Source of the DNA: Cereibacter ovatus
GTDB taxonomy: Bacteria > Pseudomonadota > Alphaproteobacteria > Rhodobacterales > Rhodobacteraceae
Length of the DNA: 64,000 nt
Assembly (NCBI RefSeq): GCF_900207575.1
Contig: NZ_OAOQ01000003.1
Coordinates: forward strand, 124,001-188,000
Direction of reading: 5' to 3'
Part shown: positions 1 to 10,216 of the stretch, piece by piece
Layout: each line of letters begins with the position of its first letter
Position numbering within the stretch: position 1 is the first letter of the stretch
Notes under the pieces: model-generated
Database searches by the model: none
Told to the model about the DNA's origin: nothing
What the model saw: the letters and a program-made list of their open reading frames with translations, nothing else
Program-made: the position numbers and the translations under genes

Positions 1-39
1 TCACCCCCTATCCTCCACATCGCCACGGGGTGCCGCAAG

Positions 40-627
40 ATGCTGCTTCTCATCGACAACTACGACAGCTTTACCTACAACCTCGTGCATTACCTTGGCG
101 AACTGGGCGCCGAGGTCGTGGTGCGCCGCAATGACGCGCTGGACGTGCAGGCGGCCATGGCGCTGCGCCCCGATGCCATCGTGCTGTCGCCCGGCCCCTG
201 CGACCCCGCGGCCGCCGGCATCTGCCTGCCGCTGACCGCCGCCGCGGCCGAGGCGAAGATCCCGCTTCTGGGTGTCTGCCTTGGGCATCAGACCATCGGT
301 CAGGCCTTTGGCGGCCGCGTGGTGCGCTGCCACGAAATCGTCCATGGCAAGATGGGCGCCATGCATCACGCGGGACAGGGCGTCTTTGCCGGCCTGCCCT
401 CGCCCTTCCTGGCCACGCGCTACCATTCGCTGGTGGTCGAGCGTGAAAGCCTGCCCGATTGCCTTGAAGTGACCGCATGGCTTGAGGATGGAACGATCAT
501 GGGCCTGCGCCACAAGACCCTTCCGATCGAGGGCGTGCAGTTCCACCCTGAAAGCATCGCATCCGAACATGGTCACCAGATGCTGCGCACCTTCCTTGAC
601 AGCGCCAGCGCCCGGGTGCCGGCATGA
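40..627 (+). CDS. trpG: Anthranilate synthase component II (glutamine amidotransferase)
   Basis: Supplies ammonia from glutamine to the TrpE subunit for anthranilate synthesis, the first committed step of tryptophan synthesis in the cytoplasm. The 195-residue protein is a full-length class I glutamine amidotransferase: the nucleophile is Cys80 in GVCLGHQ, and the His-Glu pair is His169/Glu171 in FHPES. Its stop overlaps the trpD start (ATGA at 624-627), so the two are translationally coupled. A trpE gene would be expected just upstream, outside the window. The 39 bases before the start hold no recognisable gene. A PabA role (folate) is possible for this family, but the trpD-trpC context favours TrpG. 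Confidence 0.95.
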   Translation: MLLLIDNYDSFTYNLVHYLGELGAEVVVRRNDALDVQAAMALRPDAIVLSPGPCDPAAAGICLPLTAAAAEAKIPLLGVCLGHQTIGQAFGGRVVRCHEIVHGKMGAMHHAGQGVFAGLPSPFLATRYHSLVVERESLPDCLEVTAWLEDGTIMGLRHKTLPIEGVQFHPESIASEHGHQMLRTFLDSASARVPA

Positions 628-1640
628 GCGACCGGCTGAAGCCGCTGATCGGCACCGCAGCGTCCCGCCCGCTGACCCGGGCCGAGGCTGAATTCGCCTT
701 TGAATGTCTGTTCGAGGGCGAGGCGACGCCCGCGCAGATGGGCGGCTTGCTGATGGCCCTGCGCACCCGCGGCGAGACGGTGGATGAATATGCCGCCGCG
801 GCAACGGTGATGCGCGCCAAATGCCACAAGGTCCGCGCCCCCCATGGCGCCATCGACATCGTGGGCACGGGCGGCGACGGCAAGGGCACGCTGAACATCT
901 CGACCGCGACGGCCTTCGTGGTGGCGGGGGCGGGCGTGGTGGTGGCCAAGCACGGCAACCGGAACCTCTCGTCAAAATCGGGGGCGGCGGATGCGCTGAC
1001 CGAAATGGGGCTGAACGTGATGGTCGGCCCCGAAGTGGTCGAGGACTGCCTGATCGAGGCCGGGATCGGCTTCATGATGGCGCCGATGCATCACCCGGCG
1101 ATGCGCCACGTCGGCCCCGTGCGAACCGAGCTGGGGACGCGGACGATCTTCAACATCCTTGGCCCGCTGACCAATCCCGCGGGCGTGACACGGCAGTTGA
1201 CAGGCGCCTTCTCGGCCGATCTGATCCGGCCGATGGCCGAGGTTCTGCGCACACTGGGTTCGGAAAAGGCGTGGCTGGTGCATGGCGGCGACGGCACGGA
1301 CGAATTGTCGATCTCGGCACCGTCGAAGGTGGCGGCGCTGGATGCCGGCCAGATCCACGAGTTCGATGTCCACCCCGAAGAGGCCGGCCTGCCCGTCCAT
1401 CCGTTCGAGGCGATCATCGGTGGCACCCCGGCCGAGAATGCCGCCGCCTTGCGCGCGCTGCTGGACGGGGCGCCGGGCGCCTATCGCGATGCGGTTCTGC
1501 TGAATGCGGCGGCGGCGCTGGTTGTGGCCGACAAGGCCGGAAACCTGAAGGACGGGGCGGCCCTTGCCCTTGAAAGCATCCTGTCCGGGGCGGCCAAGGC
1601 CAAGGTCGCGCTGCTGGGCCGGATCACCAACGCCGGCTGA
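624..1640 (+). CDS. trpD: Anthranilate phosphoribosyltransferase
   Basis: Transfers phosphoribose from PRPP to anthranilate, the second step of tryptophan synthesis. The 338-residue length is normal for the family. The PRPP-binding glycine loop GTGGD is at residues 81-85, and the conserved KHGNR...S segment at about 109-117 lines the active site. The start overlaps trpG by four bases. trpC follows after a 32-base gap, so trpG-trpD-trpC form one transcription unit. Confidence 0.96.
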   Translation: MSDRLKPLIGTAASRPLTRAEAEFAFECLFEGEATPAQMGGLLMALRTRGETVDEYAAAATVMRAKCHKVRAPHGAIDIVGTGGDGKGTLNISTATAFVVAGAGVVVAKHGNRNLSSKSGAADALTEMGLNVMVGPEVVEDCLIEAGIGFMMAPMHHPAMRHVGPVRTELGTRTIFNILGPLTNPAGVTRQLTGAFSADLIRPMAEVLRTLGSEKAWLVHGGDGTDELSISAPSKVAALDAGQIHEFDVHPEEAGLPVHPFEAIIGGTPAENAAALRALLDGAPGAYRDAVLLNAAAALVVADKAGNLKDGAALALESILSGAAKAKVALLGRITNAG

Positions 1641-1672
1641 ACCGGCTTACGACAAATGGAAAGGACGGCGGG

Positions 1673-2485
1673 ATGAGCACCATTCTCGACCGCATCAAGG
1701 CTTACAAGCTGGAAGAGATCGCCGCCCGCAAGGCAGAACGGCCCTTGGCCGTGGTCGAGGATGCGGCCCGCGCGGCCCCTGCGCCGCGCCACTTCGCCGA
1801 TGCGCTGGTGGCGGCAGCGGCGACCGGCTACGGGCTGATCGCCGAGATCAAGAAGGCCAGCCCGTCGCGCGGGCTGATCCGCGCCGATTTCGACCCGCCG
1901 TCCCTTGCCCGCGCCTATGAGGCCGGCGGCGCCACCTGTCTGTCGGTGCTGACCGATGGCCCCTCGTTTCAGGGGGCCGACGACTATCTGCGTCAGGTGC
2001 GCGAGGCGGTGGCCCTGCCCTGCCTGCGCAAGGATTTCCTGTATGACCCCTATCAGGTCGCCGAGGCCCGCGCGCTGGGGGCCGACTGCATCCTGATCAT
2101 CATGGCCAGCGTCTCGGATGCACAGGCGCTGGAGCTTGAGGCCGCAGCCACCCATTGGGGGATGGATGCGCTGATCGAGGTCCACTCGCGCGAGGAACTG
2201 GCCCGTGCCGAGGCGCTGAAATCGCGGCTGATCGGCATCAACAACCGCAATCTGGACACGTTCGAGGTCTCGTTGGACGTGACGCGCGATCTGGCGCGGC
2301 GGGTGCCCGAAGACCGGCTGATCGTGTCGGAAAGCGGGCTTTACACCCCCGAGGATCTGGCCGATCTGGCCCGCTATGGCGCGCGCTGCTTCCTGATCGG
2401 GGAAAGTCTGATGCGGCAACCCGATGTCGAGGCCGCAACCCGCGCGCTGCTGGCCAGCCCCCTGACCGCCCAGGGCGGGGCGTGA
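1673..2485 (+). CDS. trpC: Indole-3-glycerol-phosphate synthase
   Basis: Closes the indole ring from 1-(2-carboxyphenylamino)-1-deoxyribulose 5-phosphate. It is a single-domain TIM barrel of 270 residues and is not fused to TrpF. The signature [10 protein letters not shown] at residues 58-67 contains the catalytic lysine region; LRKDF and the GINNRNL segment are further barrel-strand motifs. The last base of the TGA stop is the first base of the moaC ATG, giving tight coupling with the molybdenum-cofactor genes. Confidence 0.95.
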   Translation: MSTILDRIKAYKLEEIAARKAERPLAVVEDAARAAPAPRHFADALVAAAATGYGLIAEIKKASPSRGLIRADFDPPSLARAYEAGGATCLSVLTDGPSFQGADDYLRQVREAVALPCLRKDFLYDPYQVAEARALGADCILIIMASVSDAQALELEAAATHWGMDALIEVHSREELARAEALKSRLIGINNRNLDTFEVSLDVTRDLARRVPEDRLIVSESGLYTPEDLADLARYGARCFLIGESLMRQPDVEAATRALLASPLTAQGGA

Positions 2486-2964
2486 TGGCGGGGCTCAGCC
2501 ATTTCGACGAAGCCGGCCGGGCGCATATGGTGGATGTGTCCGACAAGCCGGTGACGGCGCGGATCGCGGTGGCGCGCGGGGCGGTGCGGATGTCGCCCGA
2601 GACGCTGGCGCTGGTGACCGAAGGCCGGGCCGAAAAGGGCGACGTTCTGGGGGTGGCGCGGTTGGCCGGCATCATGGCGGCCAAGCGCACCGCCGATCTG
2701 ATCCCGCTTTGTCATCCGCTGCCGATCACCAAGGTCGCGCTGGACCTGACCCCCGACCCCGCGCTGCCCGGCGTGGTGGTGCAGGCAACCGTCAAGACCA
2801 GCGGCCAGACCGGCGTCGAGATGGAGGCGCTGACAGCCGTCAGCATTGCCTGTCTGACGATCTACGACATGGTGAAGGCGGTTGAAAAGACCATGGAAAT
2901 CAGCGACATCCGCCTTGTTCTGAAGGATGGCGGCAAGTCGGGCCGGTTCGAGGTCACGCCATGA
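2485..2964 (+). CDS. moaC: Cyclic pyranopterin monophosphate synthase
   Basis: Converts the MoaA product into cyclic pyranopterin monophosphate in molybdenum-cofactor synthesis. The ATG at 2485 shares one base with the trpC stop and gives 159 residues, the usual MoaC length. LCHPLP at residues 75-80, [11 protein letters not shown] and the MVKAVEK helix are family signatures with active-site His and Lys residues. The stop overlaps the moeA start by four bases. Placing moaC-moeA after trpC is a familiar arrangement in this bacterial family. Confidence 0.95.
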   Translation: MAGLSHFDEAGRAHMVDVSDKPVTARIAVARGAVRMSPETLALVTEGRAEKGDVLGVARLAGIMAAKRTADLIPLCHPLPITKVALDLTPDPALPGVVVQATVKTSGQTGVEMEALTAVSIACLTIYDMVKAVEKTMEISDIRLVLKDGGKSGRFEVTP

Positions 2965-4145
2965 TCCCGGTGGCCGAGGCGCTGGAACGCGCGCTGGCGC
3001 TGGCCCGGCCGCTCGCGGTGGAAACCGTGCCGCTGGCCGAAGCCGCGGGCCGGGTGATGGCGAAACCGGCGGTGGCCGGGCGCGATCAGCCGCCGTTCGA
3101 TGCCTCGGCGATGGATGGCTATGCGCTGATCGGCGATCCGAAGGTGGGCGAAACCTTCGCCGTGGTGGGCGAGGCTGCGGCCGGTCACGGCTTTGCCGGC
3201 GCGGTTCTGCCCGGTCAGGCGGTGCGGATCTTCACCGGCGCGCCGGTCCCTCAGGGCGCGACCCGCGTGGTGGTTCAAGAGGATGTGGCCGCCGACGGGG
3301 ACAGCATCCGGCTGACCGCCGATGCTGGCCCCGGCATCAACATCCGCCCGCGCGGGCAGGATTTCCGCCTTGGCGACAGCCTGTCGCCGCGCCGGCTTCG
3401 TCCCAACGATCTGGCGTTGCTGGCGGCGATGAACATCCCCGACGTGGTGGTGACGCGCCGGCCGGTGGTCGCCCTGATCGCAACGGGGGACGAATTGGTG
3501 ATGCCGGGCGAAGCGCCCCGCCCGAACCAGATCATCGCCTCGAACAGTTTCGCGCTGAAGGCGCTGGTCGAGGCCGAAGGCGCCATCGCGCGGATGCTGC
3601 CCATCGCCCGCGATACCGAAGCCGACCTGCGCATGGTGCTGGATCTGGCATCGGGCGCCGACCTGATCGTGACGATCGGCGGCGCCTCGGTGGGCGACCA
3701 TGACCTTGTGGGCCGGGTTGCGGCCGACATGGGGCTGGAACGCGCCTTCTACAAGATCGCGATGCGCCCCGGAAAGCCGCTGATGGCGGGACGGCTGAAC
3801 GGCGTGGCGATGCTGGGGCTGCCGGGCAATCCGGTGTCGTCGGTGGTCTGTGCCCATCTGTTCCTGCTGCCCATGGTGCGGGCGATGCTGGGTCTGCCTG
3901 CGGCCCCGGCGCCCGAACGCCGCGCCGTTCTGGCCGCACCACTGCCCGCAAACGGGGCGCGGGCGCATTACATGCGGGCGTGTCTCTTGCCCGGCGATGG
4001 TCTGCCCGGGATCGAGCCGTTCGCCTCGCAGGACAGCGCGCTGCTGAGGCTTCTGGCGCAGGCCGATGCGCTGCTGGTGCGGCCCCCGGGCGATCGGGCC
4101 CGCGCGCCCGGCGAGATGGTGACCTTCATCCCGCTGGACGCTTGA
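2961..4145 (+). CDS. moeA: Molybdopterin molybdenumtransferase
   Basis: Inserts molybdate into adenylylated molybdopterin. The 394-residue protein has the standard MoeA order: an N-terminal domain with DASAMDGYA, the MoCF-binding domain with ATGDELV and [20 protein letters not shown] near residue 290, and a C-terminal beta domain. It starts with an ATGA overlap with moaC. Its stop lies inside TTGACA (4142-4147), which could also serve as the -35 element of the lexA promoter. Confidence 0.94.
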   Translation: MIPVAEALERALALARPLAVETVPLAEAAGRVMAKPAVAGRDQPPFDASAMDGYALIGDPKVGETFAVVGEAAAGHGFAGAVLPGQAVRIFTGAPVPQGATRVVVQEDVAADGDSIRLTADAGPGINIRPRGQDFRLGDSLSPRRLRPNDLALLAAMNIPDVVVTRRPVVALIATGDELVMPGEAPRPNQIIASNSFALKALVEAEGAIARMLPIARDTEADLRMVLDLASGADLIVTIGGASVGDHDLVGRVAADMGLERAFYKIAMRPGKPLMAGRLNGVAMLGLPGNPVSSVVCAHLFLLPMVRAMLGLPAAPAPERRAVLAAPLPANGARAHYMRACLLPGDGLPGIEPFASQDSALLRLLAQADALLVRPPGDRARAPGEMVTFIPLDA

Positions 4146-4155
4146 CACGAAACGG

Positions 4156-4181
4156 GAACACGGGCAGAACAGTCGGTGAAC
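4156..4181 (+). promoter_or_regulatory. Three-part LexA operator upstream of lexA
   Basis: GAAC occurs at 4156-4159, 4167-4170 and 4178-4181, each separated by exactly seven bases. On the opposite strand this is GTTC-N7-GTTC-N7-GTTC, two overlapping copies of the direct-repeat LexA box known for Alphaproteobacteria. It lies 20 bases before the lexA start codon and just after a TTGACA, so a bound repressor would cover the promoter. Autoregulation is inferred. Confidence 0.85.
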
Positions 4182-4201
4182 CTTGCCGCGGAGGTAGCCC
4201 G

Positions 4202-4888
4202 TTGCTGACACGCAAGCAGATGGAACTGCTGGAATTCATCAAGTCGCGGATGGATCGCGACGGGGTGCCGCCGTCTTTCGACGAGATGAAGGATGCGCTG
4301 GATCTGCGGTCCAAGTCGGGCATCCACCGGCTGATCACGGCGCTGGAAGAACGCGGCTTCATCCGCCGTCTTGCCCATCGCGCCCGCGCGCTGGAAATCG
4401 TGAAACTGCCCGAGGCGATGGAACGCCCCGCCTTCACCCCCCGCGTGATCGAGGGCGACCGGCCTGAGCCGCCAAAGGGCGCGATGGCGTTGGACACCGT
4501 CCATGCGCTTGATCTGCCACTGCTGGGCCGGATCGCGGCCGGCATGCCGATCGAGGCGATCTCGGACGTGGCGCAGTCGGTCACGGTTCCGGGCAGCATG
4601 CTGTCGGGCCGCGGTCAGCATTACGCGCTTGAGGTCAAGGGCGATTCGATGATCGAGGCCGGGATCAACAATGGCGACATCGTGGTGATCCGCGAACAGC
4701 AGACCGCCGACAATGGCGATATCGTGGTGGCGCTGGTCGCCGATCACGAGGCGACGCTGAAACGCTTTCGCCGGCGCGGCGGCATGATCGCGCTGGAACC
4801 GGCCAATGCCGCCTATGAAACGCAAGTTTATCCGGAAGCGTTGGTCAAGGTGCAGGGTCGGCTGGTGGGTCTGATCCGCAGCTACTGA
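4202..4888 (+). CDS. lexA: LexA repressor, SOS response
   Basis: Represses SOS genes and inactivates itself by cleavage when RecA is activated. The start is the TTG at 4202, with GGAGG at 4190-4194, seven bases upstream. This gives 228 residues beginning MLTRKQ, as in other family members; extension upstream would run into the operator and moeA. The winged-helix DNA-binding domain is residues 1-65. The cleavage bond is Ala113-Gly114, and the Ser/Lys dyad is Ser149 (GDSM) and Lys187. It follows moeA closely but has its own operator. Confidence 0.96.
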   Translation: MLTRKQMELLEFIKSRMDRDGVPPSFDEMKDALDLRSKSGIHRLITALEERGFIRRLAHRARALEIVKLPEAMERPAFTPRVIEGDRPEPPKGAMALDTVHALDLPLLGRIAAGMPIEAISDVAQSVTVPGSMLSGRGQHYALEVKGDSMIEAGINNGDIVVIREQQTADNGDIVVALVADHEATLKRFRRRGGMIALEPANAAYETQVYPEALVKVQGRLVGLIRSY

Positions 4889-5043
4889 ACCGTAGCGGCG
4901 ATTGGTCTGGCATGCGGGCCTGATCGCAGGACCGGCTTGCCGGCGCGGTTTGTCTTGGCCGTTCCGGCTGCTACCGTCAGCCACCCGGCCATTCATCGTC
5001 CGATGTGCCTTCGCCGCAACGGCAGGCTTTTGGCTGCTGGCGG

Positions 5044-5170
5044 GTAACCGCCCACATCATCCGTCATCAGTTCTCCCCTTACCGAGGCGGCGGGCTTTGG
5101 CGGCAAGGGGGTAACCGCCCACATCACCCCTTGCCAGTTCTCCCCCGCCGAGGCGGCGGGCTTTGGCGGC
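5044..5170. repeat. Tandem 67-bp-period repeat between lexA and comEC
   Basis: Two head-to-tail copies begin at 5044 and 5111, each starting GTAACCGCCCACATCA and ending GAGGCGGCGGGCTTTGGCGGC. They share about 60 aligned bases with a divergent centre. A decayed third copy end is visible at about 5020-5040. The repeat fills most of the 293-base gap between lexA and comEC. No gene is recognised in the gap. Confidence 0.75.
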
Positions 5171-5181
5171 CGCACGGGTGT

Positions 5182-7218
5182 TTATTGGCGGCCGCTCCAT
5201 ATCCGCAGGGCGTTTCGGGCCGGGTGCAGGATCGGGCCGTCGCTGCCCGGCCAGATCGCCAGCGCGCCGGTCTTGCGCAACATCGCCTCGTCGATCAGCA
5301 GGCAACCGGCGTGCGGCGGACCCTCGTATCGGGCGGCCAGGATCACAAGCCCCGCCTCGGCGCACAGGCCCGGCACCAGATCGGCCGCGCCCTTGCCTTT
5401 CAGCGCGACGCCCGCGATCTCGCCCAGCCGGAAGCGGCGCGCGTTGCGCGGCCCCTCAAAGCCGGGCCGCGCGGCGGCGGTGCCCGGATCGACCAGATCG
5501 CCGTCATTCTCCAACCAGCTTGCGGCAGCAAATCCCCCGCCGCGCGGGGTGGACAGGGCGCGGCCCTCAGGGCCCATCAGGCCGACCAGCGCACCGTTCG
5601 AGGCGACCAGAAGCGGCGGACGCTCTGCCTGTGTCCACAGCCAGACCGCAACCGCCATCGCCAACAGCCCGGCGAACCGCGCCCGGCCGCGCCACAGCAT
5701 CAGCCAAAGCCCGCCCAGCGTCAGGACGGGCAAGACCCATGGCCCGGGCGCGGGCACGGCCCCCGCCGATCCCGGCAGCGCCGCCACCCAATGCGCAACC
5801 CACAGGATCCAGCGTGCCCCGATCTCCATCAGCCACAGCGCCGGCGTGGCAGCCCCGATCGGCGCCAGCAGGGCCGCGAAGGCCGCGGCGGGCATCACCA
5901 GCAGTTCCATCATCGGGACGGCGATCAGGTTGCCGAAAAGCCCGTAGACCGCGATCCGGTTGAAATGCGCCGCCGCATAGGGGCCGGTCGCAAGCCCCCC
6001 GATCAGCGAGGACAGGAACAGCATGAACACCGGCGCCACCACCCGCGACATGGTGCGCGGATGGATGCGGTCGCGCAGCAGGGTGAAGCCCCAGATCAGC
6101 GCGCCGGTGGCAGCGAAGGACATCTGGAACCCGGCCTCAAGCAACGCCTCGGGTTGCCAGAGCAGGATGGCGGTGGCGGCCAGCGCAAAGGTCCGCATCG
6201 ACAGCGCCCGGCGGTCGGCCATCACCGCGGCCAGCATGATCGCGATCATCACGAAAGCCCGCAGCGTGGCGACATTGCCGCCCGACATCAGCAGATACAT
6301 GCCAGTGGCCAGAAAGGCCGCCGCAGCCGCGATCTTCTTGGTGTTCACCCGCAGCGCCACCGGCGCCACCAGCGCAAGGCCATAGCGCACCACGGCAAAG
6401 ACAAAGCCGGCCAGCAGGCTCATGTTCAGGCCGGAAATGGCAAGGATATGCGCAAGGCCCGAATTGCGCAGGTCGTCCATCGTGGCGCGGCTGATCCCCG
6501 CATAGTCGCCGGTCAGGACGGCGGCGGCGAAGGCCCCGGCCTCGCCCGGAAAGCGGTCCTGCACCGCCACGCGGATCCGGGTTCGCAGGCGGTTGACCGG
6601 ATGGGCCCCGGCCTCGGCCGGTTCCAGCATCAGGACCGGCGTGCGGCTGTAGCCCACCGCCCCCAGCCGATCAAAAAAGGCCATGCGGCGAAAATCGAAA
6701 CCGCCGGGCTCGGCCGGGGCTTCGGGCGGGGCAAGATGGCCGGTCAGGATCACCACCATTCCCGGTTCCGGGTCGAACACCTGCCCGCTGTGCAGGGTCA
6801 GGCGCACCCGTTCCGGCGTGCGTTCGGGTGGGGTGCGTTCCAGCACCACGCGGTCAAGGGTCAGCCGCATCGCATCCGATTGCGAACGGTCGATGACCGC
6901 CACCCGCCCCTCGATCGGGCCGTAATAGCGAAAGCCAAGGATCGGCGCCTCGACCAGATGCGCCCGGGCGCCGGCGGCCAGAAAGCCCGCCGCGATACAG
7001 GCCAGCGCCACGATCGGCGGGTGCAGCAGTTCCGGGGCCCGCAGTCGCCCCGCGATGCCCGCCCCCAGAAGCGCCCCCGTGACAAGGTAAAGCCAGCCCG
7101 GTTCCTGCGGCAGTGCGAACCAGATGCCGATACCGATCCCCAGAAAGACCGGCACCCACGGAAACAGAAACCCGCGCGCCTCGGCAAGGGCCAACAGGGG
7201 ATGGACCAGAGCGCGCAC
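5182..7218 (-). CDS. comEC: ComEC/Rec2-family DNA-uptake channel protein
   Basis: Predicted inner-membrane channel for single-stranded DNA during transformation. The 678-residue protein has N-terminal membrane segments, a periplasmic DUF4131-like region at about residues 85-180, and the competence domain, recognised by [15 protein letters not shown] at about 250 and many later hydrophobic segments. The C-terminal soluble part, about residues 540-678, lacks the HxHxDH motif of the metallo-beta-lactamase domain seen in Bacillus ComEC. The start is GTG at 7218. It is divergent from gltX across 77 bases. Whether it supports uptake in this organism is not shown. Confidence 0.85.
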   Translation of the reverse strand: MRALVHPLLALAEARGFLFPWVPVFLGIGIGIWFALPQEPGWLYLVTGALLGAGIAGRLRAPELLHPPIVALACIAAGFLAAGARAHLVEAPILGFRYYGPIEGRVAVIDRSQSDAMRLTLDRVVLERTPPERTPERVRLTLHSGQVFDPEPGMVVILTGHLAPPEAPAEPGGFDFRRMAFFDRLGAVGYSRTPVLMLEPAEAGAHPVNRLRTRIRVAVQDRFPGEAGAFAAAVLTGDYAGISRATMDDLRNSGLAHILAISGLNMSLLAGFVFAVVRYGLALVAPVALRVNTKKIAAAAAFLATGMYLLMSGGNVATLRAFVMIAIMLAAVMADRRALSMRTFALAATAILLWQPEALLEAGFQMSFAATGALIWGFTLLRDRIHPRTMSRVVAPVFMLFLSSLIGGLATGPYAAAHFNRIAVYGLFGNLIAVPMMELLVMPAAAFAALLAPIGAATPALWLMEIGARWILWVAHWVAALPGSAGAVPAPGPWVLPVLTLGGLWLMLWRGRARFAGLLAMAVAVWLWTQAERPPLLVASNGALVGLMGPEGRALSTPRGGGFAAASWLENDGDLVDPGTAAARPGFEGPRNARRFRLGEIAGVALKGKGAADLVPGLCAEAGLVILAARYEGPPHAGCLLIDEAMLRKTGALAIWPGSDGPILHPARNALRIWSGRQ

Positions 7219-7295
7219 CTTGTTTCCCGGTCCCCGATTGCCTAGACAGACCCGATCCTGAGCGCCTGATGGTTTCAGAAAGGTTAATTCCGCCG

Positions 7296-8711
7296 ATGTC
7301 CGCCCGCACCGAGAAGCCCGTCGTCACCCGTTTTGCGCCGTCCCCGACCGGCTATCTGCATATCGGCGGGGGGCGGACCGCGCTCTTCAACTGGCTGTTC
7401 GCCCGCGGACATGGCGGCACCTTCCTGCTGCGAATCGAGGATACCGACCGCGAACGCTCGACCCCCGAGGCGACGGCGGCGATCCTGCGCGGGCTGCAAT
7501 GGCTGGGTCTTGACTGGGACGGCGAGGTGGTCAGCCAGTTCGCCCGCAAGGACCGCCACGCCGAGGTGGCGCACGAGATGCTGGCCCGCGGCGCGGCCTA
7601 CAAGTGTTTCGCCACCACCGAGGAAATCGAAACCTTCCGCGAGGCCGCCCGCGCCGAAGGGCGATCCACCCTGTTCCAAAGCCCGTGGCGCGAGGCCGAT
7701 CCCGCCACCCATCCCGACGCGCCCTTCGTGATCCGCATGAAGGCCCCGCGGACGGGCGAAACGGTGATCGAGGACCGGGTGCAGGGCACGGTGCGCTTTG
7801 CCAATGATACGCTGGATGACATGGTGGTGCTGCGGTCCGACGGGACGCCCACCTACATGCTGGCGGTGGTGGTGGACGATCACGACATGGGCGTGACCCA
7901 TGTGATCCGCGGCGACGATCACCTGAACAACGCCGCGCGCCAGACCATGGTCTATCAGGCGATGGGCTGGGAGATTCCGGTCTGGGCGCATATCCCGCTG
8001 ATCCACGGCCCCGACGGCAAAAAACTGTCCAAGCGCCACGGCGCGCTGGGGGTCGAGGAATATCAGGCGATGGGCTATCCGGCGGCCGGGATGCGCAACT
8101 ATCTGACCCGGCTGGGCTGGGCCCATGGCGACGCCGAGTTCTTCACCTCGGAACAGGCAATGGAATGGTTCGGGCTGGAGGGAATCGGCCGCTCGCCGGC
8201 GCGACTCGATTTCAAGAAGCTGGAAAGCGTCTGCGGCCAGCACATCGCGGTCATGGAAGATGATGCGCTGATGCACGAAATTGTGGCATATCTGGCCGCC
8301 GCGCAGAAACCGGCGCTGTCCCCGCTTCAGGACACGCGGCTGAAATCGGCGCTTTACTGCCTGAAGGACCGCGCAAAGACATTCCCGGAACTGCTTGAAA
8401 AGGCACGGTTCGCCCTTGAGTCGCGCCCCATCGTTCCCGATGACGCTGCGACAAAATCGCTTGATGCGGTATCCCGTGGTATACTGCGCGAATTGACGCC
8501 GATGCTGCAAACTGCTAGCTGGTCGAAACAAGAGCTCGAGGCCGCCCTGACCGCCTTTGCCAGCGAGAAGGGGATGGGCTTCGGCAAACTGGCTGGCCCC
8601 TTGCGCGCCGCCCTTGCCGGGCGCACGGTGACACCCAGCGTCTACGACATGATGCTTGTCATCGGTCGGGACGAAACGATTGCGCGGCTTGAGGATGCCG
8701 CGGTGGGCTGA
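7296..8711 (+). CDS. gltX: Glutamyl-tRNA synthetase
   Basis: Charges glutamate tRNA. The ATG at 7296 gives 471 residues beginning [19 protein letters not shown]; it is preferred over the ATG at 7269 because AAAGG lies upstream at a usable distance and because homologues begin near here. The class I signature is HIGG, followed by a third glycine where alanine is common ([12 protein letters not shown]). The KMSKS loop is KKLSKRHG. The C-terminal anticodon-binding helices are complete. Confidence 0.95.
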   Translation: MSARTEKPVVTRFAPSPTGYLHIGGGRTALFNWLFARGHGGTFLLRIEDTDRERSTPEATAAILRGLQWLGLDWDGEVVSQFARKDRHAEVAHEMLARGAAYKCFATTEEIETFREAARAEGRSTLFQSPWREADPATHPDAPFVIRMKAPRTGETVIEDRVQGTVRFANDTLDDMVVLRSDGTPTYMLAVVVDDHDMGVTHVIRGDDHLNNAARQTMVYQAMGWEIPVWAHIPLIHGPDGKKLSKRHGALGVEEYQAMGYPAAGMRNYLTRLGWAHGDAEFFTSEQAMEWFGLEGIGRSPARLDFKKLESVCGQHIAVMEDDALMHEIVAYLAAAQKPALSPLQDTRLKSALYCLKDRAKTFPELLEKARFALESRPIVPDDAATKSLDAVSRGILRELTPMLQTASWSKQELEAALTAFASEKGMGFGKLAGPLRAALAGRTVTPSVYDMMLVIGRDETIARLEDAAVG

Positions 8712-8724
8712 CCGCCGCCTCGCC

Positions 8725-8807
8725 CTCGTGTCGCGCCCGGCCCGCCGCCAGCGGACCGGGAAGCCTATCGGCATCGCGCCATAACGCGCGGGCCGGCCCG
8801 ACACGAG
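8725..8807 (+). promoter_or_regulatory. Long inverted repeat in the gltA leader
   Basis: CTCGTGTCG (8725-8733) and GGCCCGC (8739-8745) pair with GCGGGCC (8788-8794) and CGACACGAG (8799-8807). The arms enclose about 42 bases. The right arm ends within the purine-rich ribosome-binding stretch of gltA (about 8804-8815), so folding could mask it. It may be a terminator for gltX, a translational control hairpin, or both. There is no U-run after it. Confidence 0.5.
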
Positions 8808-8820
8808 AGAGGGAAGTAGC

Positions 8821-10107
8821 ATGACGAAATCGGCAAAGCTCACGATCGGCGACAAGGTCATCGACCTGCCGATCCATTCGCCCACACTTGGGCCGGACGT
8901 GATCGACATCCGCAAGCTCTATGCGGAAGGCGATGTCTTCACCTACGACCCCGGCTTCACCTCGACGGCGGCCTGCGAAAGCACCATCACCTACATCGAC
9001 GGCGACAAGGGCGAACTGCTGTATCGCGGCTACCCGATCGAGCAGCTGGCGGAACGCTCGCATTATCTGGAAGTGTGCTACCTGCTGCTTTACGGCGAAC
9101 TGCCGAACGCGGCGCAGGCGGCGGATTTCGAATACCGGATCACGCGGCACACGATGCTGCACGAACAGATCCACTACTTCTTCCGCGGGTTCCGTCGCGA
9201 CAGCCACCCGATGGCCACGATGGTGGGCGTGGTCGGCGCCATGTCGGCCTTCTACCACGACTCGCTTGACATCAACGACCCGTGGCAGCGCGAGGTCGCG
9301 GCCGTGCGGATGATCGCCAAGCTGCCGACCATCGCCGCGATGGCCTACAAATATTCGCTGGGCCAGCCCTTCAACTACCCGCAGAACCATCTCGATTACG
9401 CGGGCAACTTCCTGCACATGTGCTTTGCCGTGCCGGCCGAGCCCTATACGGTGAACCCGATCCTGTCCAAGGCGATGGACCGGATCATGATGCTTCACGC
9501 CGATCACGAACAGAACGCCTCGACCTCGACGGTGCGTCTGGCGGGCTCGTCGGGGGCGAACCCGTTTGCCTGCATCGCCGCCGGGATCGCCTGCCTTTGG
9601 GGCCCGGCGCATGGCGGCGCGAACCAGGCCTGCCTGGAAATGCTGCGCGAGATCGGCACCGTGGACCGCATCCCGGAATACATCAAGCGCGCCAAGGATA
9701 AAGACGATCCGTTCCGCCTGATGGGCTTTGGCCACCGGGTCTACAAGAACTTCGACCCGCGCGCCAAGGTGATGAAGGAAAGCGCCGACGAGGTGCTGGG
9801 CCTGCTGGGGATCGAGAACAACCCGACGCTGCAAGTGGCCAAGGAACTGGAGCGGATCGCGCTTGAGGACGATTACTTCGTCTCGAAAAAGCTTTATCCC
9901 AACGTGGACTTCTATTCCGGCATCATCCTTGACGCGATGGGCTTCCCGACCTCGATGTTCACGCCGATCTTCGCGATTTCGCGCACCGTCGGCTGGATCT
10001 CGCAGTGGAAAGAGATGATCGGAGACCCCACCCAGCGGATCGGCCGCCCGCGCCAGCTTTACAAAGGCGAAAAGCAGCGCGACTACTGCGACCTGCGCCA
10101 CCGCTGA
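8821..10107 (+). CDS. gltA: Citrate synthase
   Basis: Condenses acetyl-CoA and oxaloacetate to citrate, the entry step of the TCA cycle. The 428-residue protein is a type II (hexameric) citrate synthase. Catalytic and binding motifs include [16 protein letters not shown] and [13 protein letters not shown] in the C-terminal half. The start is preceded by GAGAGGGAAG. It has its own leader hairpin and is followed by a strong terminator, so it is probably monocistronic. Confidence 0.97.
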   Translation: MTKSAKLTIGDKVIDLPIHSPTLGPDVIDIRKLYAEGDVFTYDPGFTSTAACESTITYIDGDKGELLYRGYPIEQLAERSHYLEVCYLLLYGELPNAAQAADFEYRITRHTMLHEQIHYFFRGFRRDSHPMATMVGVVGAMSAFYHDSLDINDPWQREVAAVRMIAKLPTIAAMAYKYSLGQPFNYPQNHLDYAGNFLHMCFAVPAEPYTVNPILSKAMDRIMMLHADHEQNASTSTVRLAGSSGANPFACIAAGIACLWGPAHGGANQACLEMLREIGTVDRIPEYIKRAKDKDDPFRLMGFGHRVYKNFDPRAKVMKESADEVLGLLGIENNPTLQVAKELERIALEDDYFVSKKLYPNVDFYSGIILDAMGFPTSMFTPIFAISRTVGWISQWKEMIGDPTQRIGRPRQLYKGEKQRDYCDLRHR

Positions 10108-10126
10108 GCGGTTCTGCACCGGGGCG

Positions 10127-10154
10127 AACGGCGGCTTGCAAAAGCCGCCGTTTT
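10127..10154 (+). terminator. Rho-independent terminator after gltA
   Basis: AACGGCGGCTT (10127-10137) and AAGCCGCCGTT (10142-10152) form a perfect 11-bp stem around a GCAA tetraloop, followed by TTTT at 10151-10154. It lies between gltA and the convergent DUF2235 gene. Confidence 0.88.
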
Positions 10155-10216
10155 GCATTCGGGCGACGGGAAAGCCGCCAGCCGCCCCCATGAACGCGCG
10201 GGTTGCAACGCTTGGC

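Noticed and set aside
5005-7245. Long plus-strand frame opposite comEC
   Set aside because: Extremely rich in Arg, Gln, His and Pro with no domain; the minus strand encodes a clear ComEC with membrane segments.
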